The notes beneath the pieces are model-generated. The model worked only from the letters and a program-made list of their open reading frames with translations. It was not told the origin of the DNA and did not search any database. Positions 25,101 to 40,100 of a DNA stretch of 64,000 nucleotides are shown here, piece after piece. Source of the DNA: Setophaga petechia (lineage: Eukaryota; Chordata; Aves; Passeriformes; Parulidae); contig JANCRA010000001.1 of the NCBI GenBank assembly GCA_024362935.1, positions 53,823,930-53,887,929 of the forward strand. Reading direction: 5' to 3'. Position numbers and translations under genes: made by a program. How positions within the stretch are numbered: the first letter of the stretch is position 1; the number at the start of each line of letters is the position of its first letter.

Positions 25101-28100
25101 AGCCTTTAAATAAAGGATTTTGAGCAATTGAGTGTTAGTGAACTGACAAGAGCATGAGTCTGCTGCTGACCAAGCAAATTCAGTGCACAAAGCTCTCTGC
25201 ATGCCACCAGCATCACCTTTTAGCACGTGGCAGGCATGAGCTGAACAGTCAGCAGCTGGGCTTTGTGGTGCCATGTTATTTACTGGCCATCAGCAATAAA
25301 TGAGAAGCTATGGGAGGGATAGCTCATTTATAGAGCACTGGCTGCCATGGGAAATGTTTTTCCTATCCAGCTCCAGTGGCTGTGTTAAAGCTGTTAGCCT
25401 TCCCTTTCCCAGGTAACTGCTGTTTCCCTTTGAAATGAGCTTGTTAGCAGAAATCACAAGTCACAGAATCACCTACCGGATCAGAGGCAGACAGCAGGCA
25501 CCTCTGGATGAGAGCTTCAAAAGTGGTCTTCAGGATAAGGTGCTCCTCAGGGATGGGTTTCTTGGTGATCTTCTCTGTTGGCAGTGCCTGCACATGCTGA
25601 GCAACAGAGAACAGGTGAGGCTTTTCCAGGTCACTGTGCCCACATGTTGTTCTCAGCTAAACCGAGTGGCATTATTGCCTAGCTTGGCACAATTCCTAGT
25701 TCTTCCCTGGGGGTGTGTGGAGGTGACTTTACCAGCACCTGCTGTTGCTCCCTCTAGGAAGATGTGAAAGTTGCAGAAGAAAGCAGCTTGTTGGCCCACA
25801 CTGACTATAGGATTAGTGCCATCTAGATAGAGATCAGAGCAGCAAAATGCCAGCAGTGTAAAGCCAGTGCCTAGAAACCCCACAGCACACTTTGCAGCTA
25901 CAAGAAAAGCCTGGACAAGAGGATGTCCCCGTGCAGTGCTGGGGCTACCTTACCTGGATGGCATTGCCAATGGGGGCCCCCGGGGCCCCCTCCGTGCTTG
26001 GTTTGGAAGCAGTGGGTGCCATGGTGGATGGCCCCAGGGGCTGGGCAGCAGGCTGGAAGCCCCCCTGCAGCACCATCTGCCCTGCAGGGAGGTGAGCAGG
26101 CTGGAAGCCGGGTGCACTGCTGGGAGGTGCTGGAGCCTGGGGCTGCTGCATCTGGGACTGCGGGTCTGCCAGCGGGTTCATGATGGGGGCGGTGATGGGC
26201 ACCGGGGGCAGGAAGTTCTCAGGGACCTGGGGAAAAACAGAGCATTCATGCTGGGGGGCTGCTGCAGGCACTGCACAACACCCAGCTCTCACAGACTTCT
26301 CAAAGCACAGCAACTGGGAGCACGGGATACAGAAATAACAGGGGCAGAAAGCACAGATGTCACTGTGGCTGACCAAAGCCATCCCTCTGCTGCACAGTGA
26401 GTGCCTTGGTGCAGCCAGCCTGCCCCTGGCCACAAGAGCTGAGTGCAGCCACCTCCAAATCAGAGCCACTCTCCCTCCAAACCACAGCACTATTACAAGA
26501 GAAAACTAACCCACACCTACATCTATTCTTACTATTGGGTCATTAAATTTAGACTTTTGTGTCTCACTTTCAAGGGTGTATTTTTGTCCATGCAGTACAG
26601 TACGTAGGTCACAGCCAGCAACATGCCCCAGTAAAGCTTCTGAAAGCCTTTCAAGCTCCTGGCACACAGGTCTGCACTAAGGCAGATTACCAGGGCATTT
26701 CAGATTCATCCTTGAGCATCTGCCAGTCTTTACACAGGGGGTTTTCACAAACATTTGGTACAGGGAAGAAAAAACAAAATGAGCTACTGGCCTCTACTAC
26801 ACATCATGCAGGAATCAAAACAACAGAAAGGGCTTCCATGGGAATGTGCACATTTCTTCAGGTGTGCATGGAAAAAAAAGGGAAGATTACAGGACCCTGA
26901 ATGAATGATGCTAGAATTGAGCTAGTAGTTTGGGACAGGAAAAAAAAATTCCCAGTCCAGCAACAAAGTCAATTATAAAAGAAATGAATCACAGCAATAA
27001 ACTTCTGAGTGGTGAATAAGTTGTTAGTTAGGAGGAAAACAGCTCAAAATTCTGGCTTGAAATGCCAGATATTTCTTCTATTTTATAACAGTCCATGTGG
27101 TGAGTTATTTTATAATATCCTAAACCACCCCTTAGACAGTGGACAGAAGGGAAACAAACATAGAAACATGACTGACAGATTTGTTAAAAACCCAAGAGGG
27201 AATGCAACAAACACATTCCTCATTTAGAAGGAGCCAACCTGCAAGCCTTGGCTATGGCAGAAATTCTGGCTGTGACACACACACAACAGAAGTAGCAAAA
27301 ATCTCGTGTGCACAAGGCTGCTTCTTGAGCTCTCTGCTCCAGCAGTTATTCTGACACTAAGAGTTCTCTATCCAGCCTCCAAAAGCTTCTTCACTTTGAA
27401 CTGCAGAGACCAAAGCCCAAAGGGTAAAGAAGGCTTCTGCCTTTGCCTTCACCCAGACCTTATCTTGGCTGCTCCAATGTTTTGTTCTCCCCACAGTTTA
27501 CATGCTCCAGACTAACTCTTGCCTCCCAGGGTCAGAAAGTGGTGGATAACACTGACTGCTGTGGAGATACTCCAGGTTACAGCAACACCAGGGGATGAAA
27601 AGGCTCGCTCTGCTCCGTGCCAAGTGTTCCCAGTTATGCTGCCCTGCTGCAATTTAAATCCATTATCTCCATCATGGAAATTGTCTTACTCTCAACAGAT
27701 CTCTCAGGGTCAGGCCCTTAATCAGGATAAATTGCTTTCAGCTCCAGCAATGTCAATAATCTATAACAATTTGCACAGCCTCCTCATTTTGCCTAAGTAT
27801 CATCTCCTGCAAAACTCTGCTGCTTTACTGCAGATGAAAACAGTTGGAAGTATTTGCTCCAAACCATGAACAATGTTGTTATTAACAAGCACAACTTCAG
27901 CAAAAACCCACCATCTCTTTAGAGGCTTAGACATTTGGAGAGGGATAATGCATATTAGAGAGACATAAAGGCCATTTCTGCTCATGAGATGCAGCTTTTG
28001 TTTGCTGCTAAGCCTTCTCTTCCCTTCTCCTGCCAACAGGTTTCCCAGCAGCAGCTTAAACTATTGTTTTTCAAGGGATCAGCACTCAGCTGTGTTGAGG

Positions 28101-31100
28101 TAGGAGTTGCTAGAGTACCTTCTTCTTCTTGGCAGCTCTGTTGAGGGTGGGAGGGTCATTCCAGCCGTTCTGGGGCCCTGGGACAGAAAGAGGAGACTTT
28201 AAGTACCTGGGAAGAGGACAGCGATGCCTTCTTAAGCTGAGCTGGGCCAGATCCATGCCATGGCCCTGACCTGCCTGTTCCTCTGCCCTTCCCTGAGGGC
28301 CAGAACATCTCCTGTGCCAGCCAGAGCCTCCCATCATCCCTGCCATCAGACTCTTTGGGCTCCATGCCCACTGAGCAAGGTTTGGGATTTGACCAACTGT
28401 TCCCAAACTAATAACGTAATAATTAACTTTTTATGCTCTTGCAGAAAAAGAGAGCTTTGAGCAGACATGCCTTTGAAGAGGGCCTGCCATGCCCTAAAAA
28501 GCTCTGCTACACAGATTGTGTATGTGAAGAAAGCTTATCCATGACATTTGTACATGAAATTCCCCGGCCACACCACACAAAACACCACACAAAAAGAAAA
28601 GGCATATGAGGCCTTAAGCATTTCAGGCCAGGTTTACCCAGTCACCTTGGAAACACAAAAGAGCCATAAACTCAGCTTTCCCCTGCCAGCTACAGCATGG
28701 TTTTGGGTGCTTTGCATCCCCGAATCAGAGCAGAGCTGCTTGAGCAAGGTGGGAAAATCTGGCTTTCTGTACCAGGGGTGATTTGTTTGAAACTGGAAGC
28801 ACAGAGGATGTGTGAGCAGATTCACCCCCAGGCTGGGGTGCTGCTCTGCACCAACCCTTGTGCTCTCCCAAGAAAGCAAGTCCCCTGCAGCTGTGAGATT
28901 TGCACCCCAAAGCTCCCATCAGCGCATGGAAAGAGCTGCCCACCTCCTCATGGAGCACAGGGAATTGGGGCCATGGCATTACACCCAGGCATTATTAACT
29001 GCAGTGCCCCAGTAATCAGGATTTATTGCACAAAGCCACAAAAAGCCAACAAAACCAAAGCCCTGCTCAATGGACTTTTTCACCACAGTGTTTTTTACTC
29101 AGCAGATGATGAATTTACCTTAGATAGCACAGGTTAGCATTACTGCAGAATTTGCTCAATTTATCTGAAATGTCATTTGCTCCCAGGCTTTTGTCAAGCA
29201 AGTTCCACATCCAGAGCATGTTAAAGGGGTAAATGAACAACTATTCAAAACCCCTTTCACAGCTGCTTTCTCTTTAACCAAAGGCAATGCCATCTCCTGG
29301 CAGCATCCTCTATTCCTCCCTATCCAGAAAATCCCAGAGTATTTCAGATACAGGGAGTCTAACTGATAGGAATAGGACATTAAGAAAATCTCCCAGACTG
29401 TCACTGCTGTAATTTCCTGGAATAATTTGCATTAAAAAAGGAAAATATTTAAAAAGAATTTGTTTCTGTGGTTAAAAACTCCGGATATATTGTTATTGGT
29501 TTCAATTAAGGAATTAAAAATCAGTTTGATTAAAGTCTAATTGGCAAACAGCATCACACTTAATGTTCTGTAAAGAACATTTGCACAATTGATGTCCATT
29601 CAATTAATTTCATGTAGTGGCTGCAATTATTTTCAGGTTAGGTGGTACCTAGTTCACCTGTGAAGGGAGAGGCCTGGTCTTGAGATGGTAGACTTTCTGC
29701 AGACAAAATGCAAAGATAACTAAAAAAATACTTTTTTTCAAAAATAATAAAGCAGTTGGCCTTTAATTTTTGACCAGCAATTCAGTTTCACAACATGCAT
29801 CAGCAGAAAAAAACACCTAACCAAACTACAATGCCAGCTTGGAGACAAGTCATTTGTTCAACCCCCCCCCCATGAAATTACTTTTGTCCATTTTCCCCCA
29901 AAACAAGCCCGTTGGTCCTTCCATGCAGTAAATCAGTGTTTCTAGTTTGTAACAAATGCTGCGGTGTTCTGGCCCTTTTTCTTCCCTCTTCTGATGTTCT
30001 CATTTTCTATTCCAGTGCAGCTGACAGCCCATTACTCTTAGCCACAATCTTCTGAACACCATTTTACCATTCCAGAAAGCTTTTCAAGAGCACTTGAAGT
30101 ACCTGACTTTAGGCAAAAGGAGTATGCTCACACATCAGCTTTACACTCACACAAACACACACTGCCTGCTCAGACTGAGCAACAAACCCAAATGGCAAAT
30201 GAAGCCAATAAAGCCCTCACCATTCCAAAGAGGGATAAGATAACTCCTGTCCCTGGGGTTGGCCTGCTCATACTTCTGGTACAAACACTTTGCTTAGTTC
30301 AGGGCTGGTCTATTGCATTTTCAAACAAGATTCAAGATGCTGAAAATTAGGACTCCCTTGAAAGTATGTTCTAAGATCTAACACAAAACAAAGTGAAAGG
30401 GGTTGAATATAAAATTAAATGTGGGCTTTTCTTGCTTACAGAAGCTTCAAGCACAGCTTAACATACCGATGTTATGTGCCTTTGAAAAAAATCCAGAAAA
30501 TATTTACAGAACTCTTCCTTTTTACATGCATCTTTAAATCCAAGTCAGTTGAAAGGTCAGGTATTTGAGATATTTTTTCCTTCCTCCCTTATTCCTGCCT
30601 TTAAATGAGTCACAACTGCACAGTGAAGCATGGTGTTCCCAGATAAGATCATCACCACACACAAAAGCAGGACCAGCATCACTGCACCAGAACACTCAGA
30701 GCTACAGGTGAGATCTACTTCTGGCTGCAGATCTCAGTGCTTCTACAGGATCTCATGCCAAGGCATCCCCCACTAGGCAGTGCAGCTGCTCACAAAATGT
30801 GCTGGTGGTTAAGCATATTAAGCATGTACACTGTCATTGCTGCACTTAGAAAACAAGGTTTTTTTCATTCTTGTTGGTGTGCTTTCTGAAAGGTGCAGTC
30901 TAAACCCTGGAAGAGAACAGAGTGTGCTCTTCAGACACACTTCATCTTTTTTTCCATAGTTCTCCAGCTCCAATCATCACTTGTGTGTATGAGCCATCCT
31001 GGGCTCAGCACTTCACCACGCCCTCACCATGCAGTCCACCCCTGCATTTCAGCCCAAGGCTGCAGAAATCAGAGAGGATGCCCAAGTTTGGGTTCCTGAA

Positions 31101-34100
31101 GTTCTGACACTTTGTACTGGCTACCCTGCTCACCATAGCTGCTGAGAAAAACAGAAGCAGCATTGATAGTTCTCAGAAAGTTTGATAAAAAGCCTAATAT
31201 GAACAATTTTTAACTCTGAAAAGAGCTTAACCCACTCTGAGCAAGCCATGTAGGTTATGTCACATCACTGCAAGAAGTGCCTGCCAGTGATGCAAGCTGA
31301 GCAGTAAAATGGATAAGAAAGAACAATTTTCTTCCTCCTTGCAATTATCTGGAGGTGCAGAAGCTATGGTGTCTGCCTTACGTGCTGCTTGACATCCCAG
31401 GCCTAGAACCCTATCCAACACCTCTCCCTCCTTCCAATTTAATAATTCCTCTGGCTTAGGGATTCAAGTTTGACATGCCCTGTAACGTGGGGCCAGGAGA
31501 GATCACACTACAGCACCTCCAAAAGCAGAAAGGACACCAATTTGACTGCATGGTGCATGGAAAAAGTATTTTTTCCCTTTGTAACTCTGGCAGTCCTACA
31601 CCAGTCCTATCTTTTGGCATAGCAAAAGACCACTTTTCCCCCAAACACAAGGGAGTATTGCCAGCCTCAAGGAAAGGAACAGAAGCACCTACTCATAGGA
31701 TTCATGCTGCCAAAGGCAAAATGCTTTTTTTGCACTGCATCACCCCTAACAGACTTTTAAAATAAGAGAGGGAATGACAGTGGGCACATTAGTGTCTGTC
31801 AGCAAAACAGACATGCCCAAAACATCCCTCAAATCTTGCCCAGTATTCCCTGTACCCTCTGCTTCCCAGATCTGCTCCTTGACTCTTCAGCTGGACCAGC
31901 TGGATGTGAAGGGTGCCCATGAGCAGGTTTAGAAAAGGACTGCTGATTGTTCCTGCACTGTCTGACATGCAAAGCTGCTGTTTCACAGGCTGCTAAGGGA
32001 AAGTTTGTCATGGCAGGCAAGGTCACTGTCCCACAGCAGTGACACCCAGGCAGTCACAAGCAGACATCGAGCCCCACCTCAGCCAGTGCTCTCTCACCAA
32101 GCATGCTCCAACATGCTCCTACGTGTCAGCCACACATACATGCTTTTAATTCACATTCAGGGAAGAGACATGTAAAAGCATTTCTAAATAACTTCTGATT
32201 CTCTTTTAAAGCATCCATAACCTCAGTAAATCCCAGCACAATAACAGGTTAGGGACAAAATAATGAAAGAGAGCTGATGCTATGGGAAATACTGTTTGAA
32301 TTAAATATGCTGCCAATCCAGGCTTAACAGGCTGTCAAGAGCCAGGGAAATGAGCAAATCACATCTGCAAAATCATTCAGTGAGGAGAATTGGGATCATC
32401 CTGTCTGAAGCGATTAGGAAAACGTGTTCATTCTTGTACTTTGCTCTCCAGTCACAGTGCAGGCTCTCACACCAATGTTAAAACTGAGCCATGATCCATC
32501 AGAGCATACAACATAAGAAGCCTGTGGTAGCATCCTGTCTTGGGCAAGACAAAAGCTCTGTGACATGGCGAGGTCAACACAGCCCTATCACAGATGCACA
32601 GGGGTGATGACGTGGTTTAGAAATGCTTTGAACTGATCTCTAAGCAAAAGCAAACTTTTTACAGAGCATTCACAAGGCAAGAAGTGCATATTGAACTGAG
32701 TGGATGAAGAGCAAACCCCTCCCTCCTCCCTGCCTGCCCCCCTGTCCAAGCGCAGACCTGTTCTCTGGGATGCAGGAAGGTCACTGGTTGCAGGCAGAGT
32801 ACCTGTTGGTCCAGTAGGTAATGCATAAGCCACAGAAGTTGCTGGAAGTCCTGGCCTGCCATGCTGAAAGGATGTGCCAGAAGGAGGAACAGGGAAGGAA
32901 GAGATGGGATTCAGGCTGGTTGGGGAGGGCTGAGGCTGCCCGGGGTACAGCGGGGAGGGCATGGAGTGGGCAGGGGCAGAGGGCAGGTAGGAAGGGGTGG
33001 TGTTAGGGGCAGGGCTGGGGTAAGAGGCTGAAGCAGGGGCAGCAACAGGCTGCTGAGGCTGATAGAGAGCTGGTCCCCCAGTTCCAGAGTACTGCTGTGT
33101 GGCCTGATATGCTACAAACAGGGAGAAAAAACAGTCAGTGAGTTCACAACAGAGCAGTGGGTTTCATCTGCCTCTGCTTCCTTCTTCACTTGACTCTCCT
33201 CTCTTCATGCCCCTATATCCCAAAACCACTTACCTGCCCAGCCAAATCCTGGCTCCCACAACTCTGGCTGCTTAAATCCCCATCTTGCCACTGGGAGGCA
33301 CAGAGAGAATGGCCTTGGCTCAAAGGACTGCTGCTCTCCCACACACACCCTCCAGCCCGCAGCCACAATGATGCCTGGGGTGGGGTTGGACACATGGACA
33401 CTGCATCTTCTGGACTACTGCAATCCTCACAGGGGCTCTCTCGGAGAAAGGAAAGCCCTGTCCCAGGTTTTCACAAAGGGAAAACTTAGCCCAAGGAAAT
33501 GAATACAGACTCTGGAAAGGAATGTAAGCTCACAGCCTTTCACTGTGGGTCCTGCAGCCTGATTTCACTGCCTCTGCCCATCTATGGACATTTTTCCTCC
33601 CTCATGCCAGTACTTTCAGTCCCTGCTTTGGGTGAGCCAAGGCTCTGCCCCCTTCTTCACTCACCTCTACTACTGCCCTCATTTCCTCATCCCCTCTCCC
33701 ATTGCCATGGAGCCCCAATGAGGAATGTGTGCCCAGCTGCACACAGATGAGCTGTGTCTCTCTTTGCCAGGCCTGTGCTGTTGTCCCAGGACTCAGACTT
33801 TGGAGTCTCTGACCCCAGCACAAGCTTGGGCCAGGCCAGCTGAGGAGTGAGCCTGAGAGCTGTCGGTAGGCACCTCAGCAAGGAGGAATGTTTGACAGAG
33901 GGTGTCTGATGCCTGCACCCCACTGAAAAATGACAACCCTCAGGTGTCACCTCACTTTCTCTCCACCCTGCAAGAACTGTGGGCTTGGCTTGGTCTGAAC
34001 ATTGCCACCCACAAGGAGGGGACTCAGGGTTATCCCTGAGTTAGGGCTGGCCCACCTGGGTGGGAGGGACAGGGAGAGGGGAGGCTGCTGTTACTCACTC

Positions 34101-37100
34101 TGTGGGTACGCTGGCCGCGTTCCTGCTTGCGAGTACATGCTGTAGTTGGAAGACGTGGCTTGCTGTGGTGGCATGCTGGGGCCAACAGCACCTGGCATAA
34201 TAAACCCTGGAGGAGGTGGGTTGTCCCCCTGTCAAAAAAATAAATTACAGGAAAAATGGGAGAGACAGGATTTCATTAGTGATCGGAATGCAGTGCTGAA
34301 GCAGAACTGCAGCAAAAGGATGAGTTCACGTTTCAAGGCCTGAAACCATATTCCCTGGAAGAAGGGAATCAACAGCACAGGGGCAAATGCCTCCAACCAC
34401 CCCAGTGCCTCAGGGTGCCCAGCACAGCACTGAAAGCACAGCTGGATGTGCAGTGACTTCAGCAGCAAGCAGAGCAGCACACACCTGCCTGCATGAGGAA
34501 GAGCTCCCTGCCATCTTTCAACTCAACTTAAATGGTAACTCCGCAGCTTCTGATCTCCATGGAAAAGGGGGAAAGGAAAAATCATACTTCAGATATTCCA
34601 CTGTGGGGCAAGGGCTGGGGAGACTCAGCCACACTGAGTTCCCACTCAAGACTTTCCAGTGCCACTCCTCTGGGCATTGGTGAAAAAAAAGTAAGGGGAT
34701 GAAGAGGAGTAAAGCCAGAGCACACATGGGAGCTGCTCCGTCCATCTATCTGCACAGACTGTGCCAAAAACACAGATTACACCAGGGGACACACTGGGGT
34801 GGAGCAGAGGCTCAGGGAGGAATAATGAAGGTTATACCTGTGTGTCAGAGGGACAGCCTGCAGGAGGATGGCTGGGAAGGGCAGTAGGAGTTTTGTTACT
34901 CCAGGTAGTGACAGTAGGGGCAATTCTAACCTGAATCGAACAAAGAAATACCAATCATGGAAAACAAAACAATAAAAAAGTCTAAAGGGTTTCACAAATC
35001 AAGATGCAAAGTAGTGAGTGCAAGAAGGTTTGCATGCTGGCACCTGTAACAGCCATAAAATCTCAGAGGAAGAAGGGAATTGCATTCAAGGCAGACAAAA
35101 ATCACTGGAGCCAAAGTGAATTGCAGAGTGAGGATGAAGCACAGTGTTGCAGCTGCAATAGGCTGTGGAGCAAGTGCGGTGTTATGTGTGCCAGTCAGCC
35201 AGGTCTCCATCTTTCATCACATTTTCCTACTGCAGAAGCTGCCCCCCCCCCCCCACTGGTCCATGACAGTGAGCATCACTAACCACAGCTGCAAGCCCCA
35301 GGTTCCATGTTAAATTCAAACATATGCCTCACATAGAAGGAGTCTGTTCAAATTGAGCTTCAGATGAATTTAAAAAGGTTAAAATATAGTTTTGAAAGGT
35401 TAAAAACTGATATTCAGCTCTTGCACATGCACAAATACACATCTTAATGGTAATTGCTTCCCAGCCAGTCTCCCATAGCTCCTTTCCTCCATCTTCCTTC
35501 TTTGCCACTCCAAACGGCTTCAAGTCCATACAACCACTCCTACCTTTCTGATGGGACAGAAATCAAGAACTTCCTGGGCCTGGCACACTCCTGAGCAAGG
35601 AGTGGGCAACACAGGACACATGGCTGGGCTTCAAGGATGTAAGCAGAGGGAAAGCTGTGACCCTGCAGCCCTGGCTGGCTCAGCTGCTTCAGTCTCTGTG
35701 TCTCTAGCCCCACGCAGTGCTAAGCTGAAGGTGCAGTCAGCTGCACAACAGCCACTTCTAAAGCCTGCATCACTCATCACTGGAGAATCTCAAAGATTTT
35801 TCACCCCCTTTCATGCCTGGTTTATTCAGATGAAGAAGAGAGTTCAACAAAACTGTGCTGAAAGGAATCCAAGTGTTAAGAACATGTTCCTATTTGGGAC
35901 AGCAGTTAAACAAAGGCTGCCTCAAGCCTGAACAAGTCCTGCATACACACCTTCTTAAAAGAAGTCAAACAAAGCAAGTATCCTAACACTCAAACGTGTC
36001 ATTTCTCTCCATTCTGTTTCATCAGCTAGGAACCTTTCCGACTAACACCTGTCTCCTTCAAGCCCTTCCTGCTGAGGATGAACTCCCTGAAAAGCCAGCA
36101 AGACAGGAGGTTGTAACTCCCAGTGAACTCGTGGGGCTCTGATACACCCAGCCTTTAATTAATGAGCAGGCCTTGATGAAATAATTGCTTGAGGCATTTC
36201 AGAAACAGCAGGAGAAAGAGGGAACTCTGGTTTAAAAAAAGCATTGCTCATATCTCAGCATCTAGAGGAGAGCTGCTATTCTCCAGAGCCAAACAGGACA
36301 CACAGAGCTTCACTTCTCAAGGCAACTCATTGGTTACAAGGAAGAAGGCCAAAGACACAGACAGCAGAGTAGGCTTGATTATTAATGATGATGCATTTAA
36401 TACCATATGCAATGGAGTTAGCAAGGTAAATCCTGGATGAAGGCTTTGTCCCTTCTGAAATCTACCCTGCTAACACCCTGGAGAGAAGGCAGAAGCACAC
36501 ACTACTGCTGACATCGAGAATGCCCAACTCCCCCCCAACTTTTCATCCCTTCTTTCCTCCTGCCCTGGTTTTTCTGGCAGGCAGTGCTTGGGGGCAGCAG
36601 AGAGGAGAGATCCCTCTGCTTGTGCCAATCTCTGCCCAAGGAGAACACCCACAACCCTAACACAGTTCTGCTCTCAGAAAAGCCCAGCCCAGAGCACCTT
36701 TAGAGGGGGGCCAGATGAGCTGCAGTGCTGTGCTGGGGGATTAGAGACCTGGCAGTGCTCTAAGCACACACACAGCCAGGGCTGCCCAACACACCACACT
36801 GCCCTGATGGCCAGTGTGTTCTGCTGCAGTGCCATCCTCAGGTTAGAGGTAAAACCAGAGAATTTCCCTCCCCCATTTCTCCTCTTCCTCCCTGCACAGC
36901 TCCCTTTTTAGTCTCATACTCACCTGGTCTTTCTTGTACATAGCTCACTCTCAACCTCCCCAGCAGCCCCTGCCCTCTTACACCTGGCTGGGAAGGTGTT
37001 TGCACAGCAGGCTGTACCCACAGCTGCACTAAACTGCCCTCAGTTTGCTATAACCACTGCTCAGCAACTGCTGCAGTCAAAATCAGAGCTAGGGGTGGAA

Positions 37101-40100
37101 ATAATCTGCCCCAGAGGAGGCTGGAGAGCAGCATGAGCAAGCCCCAAGGCCTGCAGGGATGGGACAACGCCAGGGACTGTAAGAGGAAGCACACAGAACT
37201 CCTGCAGTGCTGCTCTCCCACACAGCTGCTCTTGGCACATTTTCAAAGGGGAAAACACCTAATCTTCAGAAGCAGGTGTTTAAAGGATGTTTCCAGATGA
37301 GGAGTTAAAGAAGGCATCTGTACTGACTGAAAGGAAGCACCAGTGACCTTCACCACAAGGCTCTCAGTAGAGGTTTGTCACACAGCCTCAGATCAAGAGA
37401 AAGGAAAAAAATGATTACATCCATCACTGTGCAGAACTCAAGCACCATGTCCCTCCCTTACTGGCAAAGGCCATTTACCTGCTGGTAATACTGCTGGGCT
37501 GGAGCCTGGGGTGCCTGCATCCGTCCAGCTGCGGGGCCAGCTCTCCCTTTGGCCACGGGCTCTCTCTCATGGGGCGCCTTGAGGCTGTCCTGTCCCGCTG
37601 GGAGCTGCCCCTGGGCTCTGCAGAGCCTGTCCCGCAGCTGCGCGATGTTGGGCTGCAAGGAGAAAAGGACAGGGAAGGGAGCTGAGGGGCACGGCCTGGC
37701 ACCCAGGGCAGCACACCAAGAGGCCACTCACTGATGAGATCCCTCTGAGCCTGCTTTATTTCACTGGAATAAGTATTTTCTGCATGAAGCTTGAGGCCAT
37801 TGGAACTGCCTTACACCTGCCTGCCTCATTCCCAAACTGTCTACAAATATCAGCTGATGGAAGATGGGAAGTCAGAAGAGAACAACCAAATGTATATGGC
37901 ATTTCATTTGCCATGTCTGGCTAGCAGGAAGGACACCCTTTGGTAGTCACTGGGTCCCCAAGAGGGAGCACAAGTCTGCACAGGCCTGCCAGCTCAGCCA
38001 GTGCAGGGTGAGGGGAACAGCCTGACTGTCACATCCCCAAGGAGCACATCAAGCAGCTGAACCATGTCACTGTCATATTTTCCAGAAAAATCCCCTGGCC
38101 AGGATTTTTCTCCTGGGAAGCTGAGAAGCCTCACAGAAAAGGAAAACAAATCTTATCTCATTTGCTTCTCCCGTGTTTTGCTGCTTTGGAATGTGGTTTG
38201 GAGATTGATTATCCAACAGGTGGTTGTTTAATTCGTTTCATGTGAATTGTTTTAACTTAATGACCAACCACAGTCCAGCTGTGTAAGGACTCTGGAAGGA
38301 GTCACAAGTTTTTCATTATTATCTTTTAGCCTTCTGGCTGTTTCCTTTCTCTATTCTTTAGTATAGTTTAGCATAGCATAACATAATATTTAAAGTAAAA
38401 TAAAATTAAAATTAAATAAAATTAAAATAAAATAAAAAATTTAAAAAATAAATAAAAATAAAAATAAAATTTAAAAAAATAAAATGAAATAAAAACATAA
38501 AATAAAATAATTAAAAATAAAATAAAAATAAAAGAAATTTTAAATATTTAAAAATAAAAAATGAAAATAAAAACAAAAATAATTAAAAAAAATTTTAAAA
38601 AAAGTAAATAAAATAAAAAAGTTTTAAAAAAATTAAAAAAATTACAAAAACCCCACAACACACACAACACCCACCACACCATAATATAATATCATAAAAC
38701 AATAAAGTAGCTTTCTAAGAACATGGAGTTAGATTCACTCATTCCTCCTCTGTCTGGAGAACTCAGAAAATACCACAGAACTGCACCACGCAGAGGCCTC
38801 TGATGAAGCCCACCCGTTCACAGACAACCCCATACCTGGTTGGTGTTGGCAGGGAGGAAGGAGAGTGCTGCAGCCAGGCTGCCCTGAGCAGCCAGCAGGT
38901 TGGCATACTGGCTCATCTTCTCGGCCAAAAGGGCGCCCATGGCGTTGGGGTCCACGGCCTGCGTGAGCTGCACGGCTTTGCGCAGGATCACCACCTTCTC
39001 TATCAAATCCTGAAAGATCAGGAAGGGGGAAACCCACCCACAAGTGAGAACAATAAAGTGAAGCAGGCCGTGGCTTAAGACTGTCCCTGGCATGACCCCA
39101 GTCACCCACTGGGGAGCCCAAGCCAAGCACAGGTTTCCCAAACAGCCCCAGCCGCACCAAAGGTACGGCTGCTCCCAGAGGATGGAACAGCAATCACCCA
39201 CTAAGCACCTCCTCACAGCAGAGCCAGAAGAGTTCCAAAGAACTGCTTTTATCAAACAGGGTTTTAGGGGTCTATCAGTAGTGAGCATCTCCACCAAGTG
39301 GATGCTTTCATGAAATTATCTGGTGACAGCCTCAGAGCAAAGAGACAACATCACACCTGTCACCACTACTGCACTGCACATTCATTTACAGGGCTTCAGA
39401 AAGTCAGTTCTTGTCCATCTTCAAAGGATCTAAAAACTCCTCTGGAAGAGTTGTCCATACTTTTCTGGTTGTTACAGCAAAATTGTTTTCCTGATATTCA
39501 CCAGAAATACTCTATAACCTCCCTTCCTTGCACATCCCCCATCACCAGAGCTGGTCTTGGTTGGGTTTCCTTCTAGTCTTTAATTATAGGAACATTTTCT
39601 GTTTTGTTTTCTTATGCTTTTCTTACTGTATTTTTACCAAAGGATACTACAAATATTTATTTCCCAAAATTAAAGCCCTTTTAAAAATCTTACAAGAGAT
39701 TTAATGAGAGTGTAGTACACAGAAGATTTCAACCATACATTAATAATAAAAATAGTTTTCTAACCATTTGTTTTTCCCTACAAATCAGCACTTCAAAAAA
39801 GGCAAGTGAAAAAAACCCCAAAACAACAGCTTCTATTGCCACTATCATAGTAAACAAGCCACCAAATTAGGACTTCAACAACATTTTCCAATTTTTACAG
39901 CCTGAGAGACTAAAGCCATGCAATCAAAATGCAAATCCAAACTGAAGGTAACTCTGTAAATAAAGCCCTCAAAATCAAATTATTTTGATAATTCAGAGAG
40001 TTAATGACATGAAGCAAAACTCAGATACACATCAGTTCCTTCAATTAACTAGAGTCTCACAGTATCATCAAGTAAATACTTTCTAAAACTGGTTCTTCAA

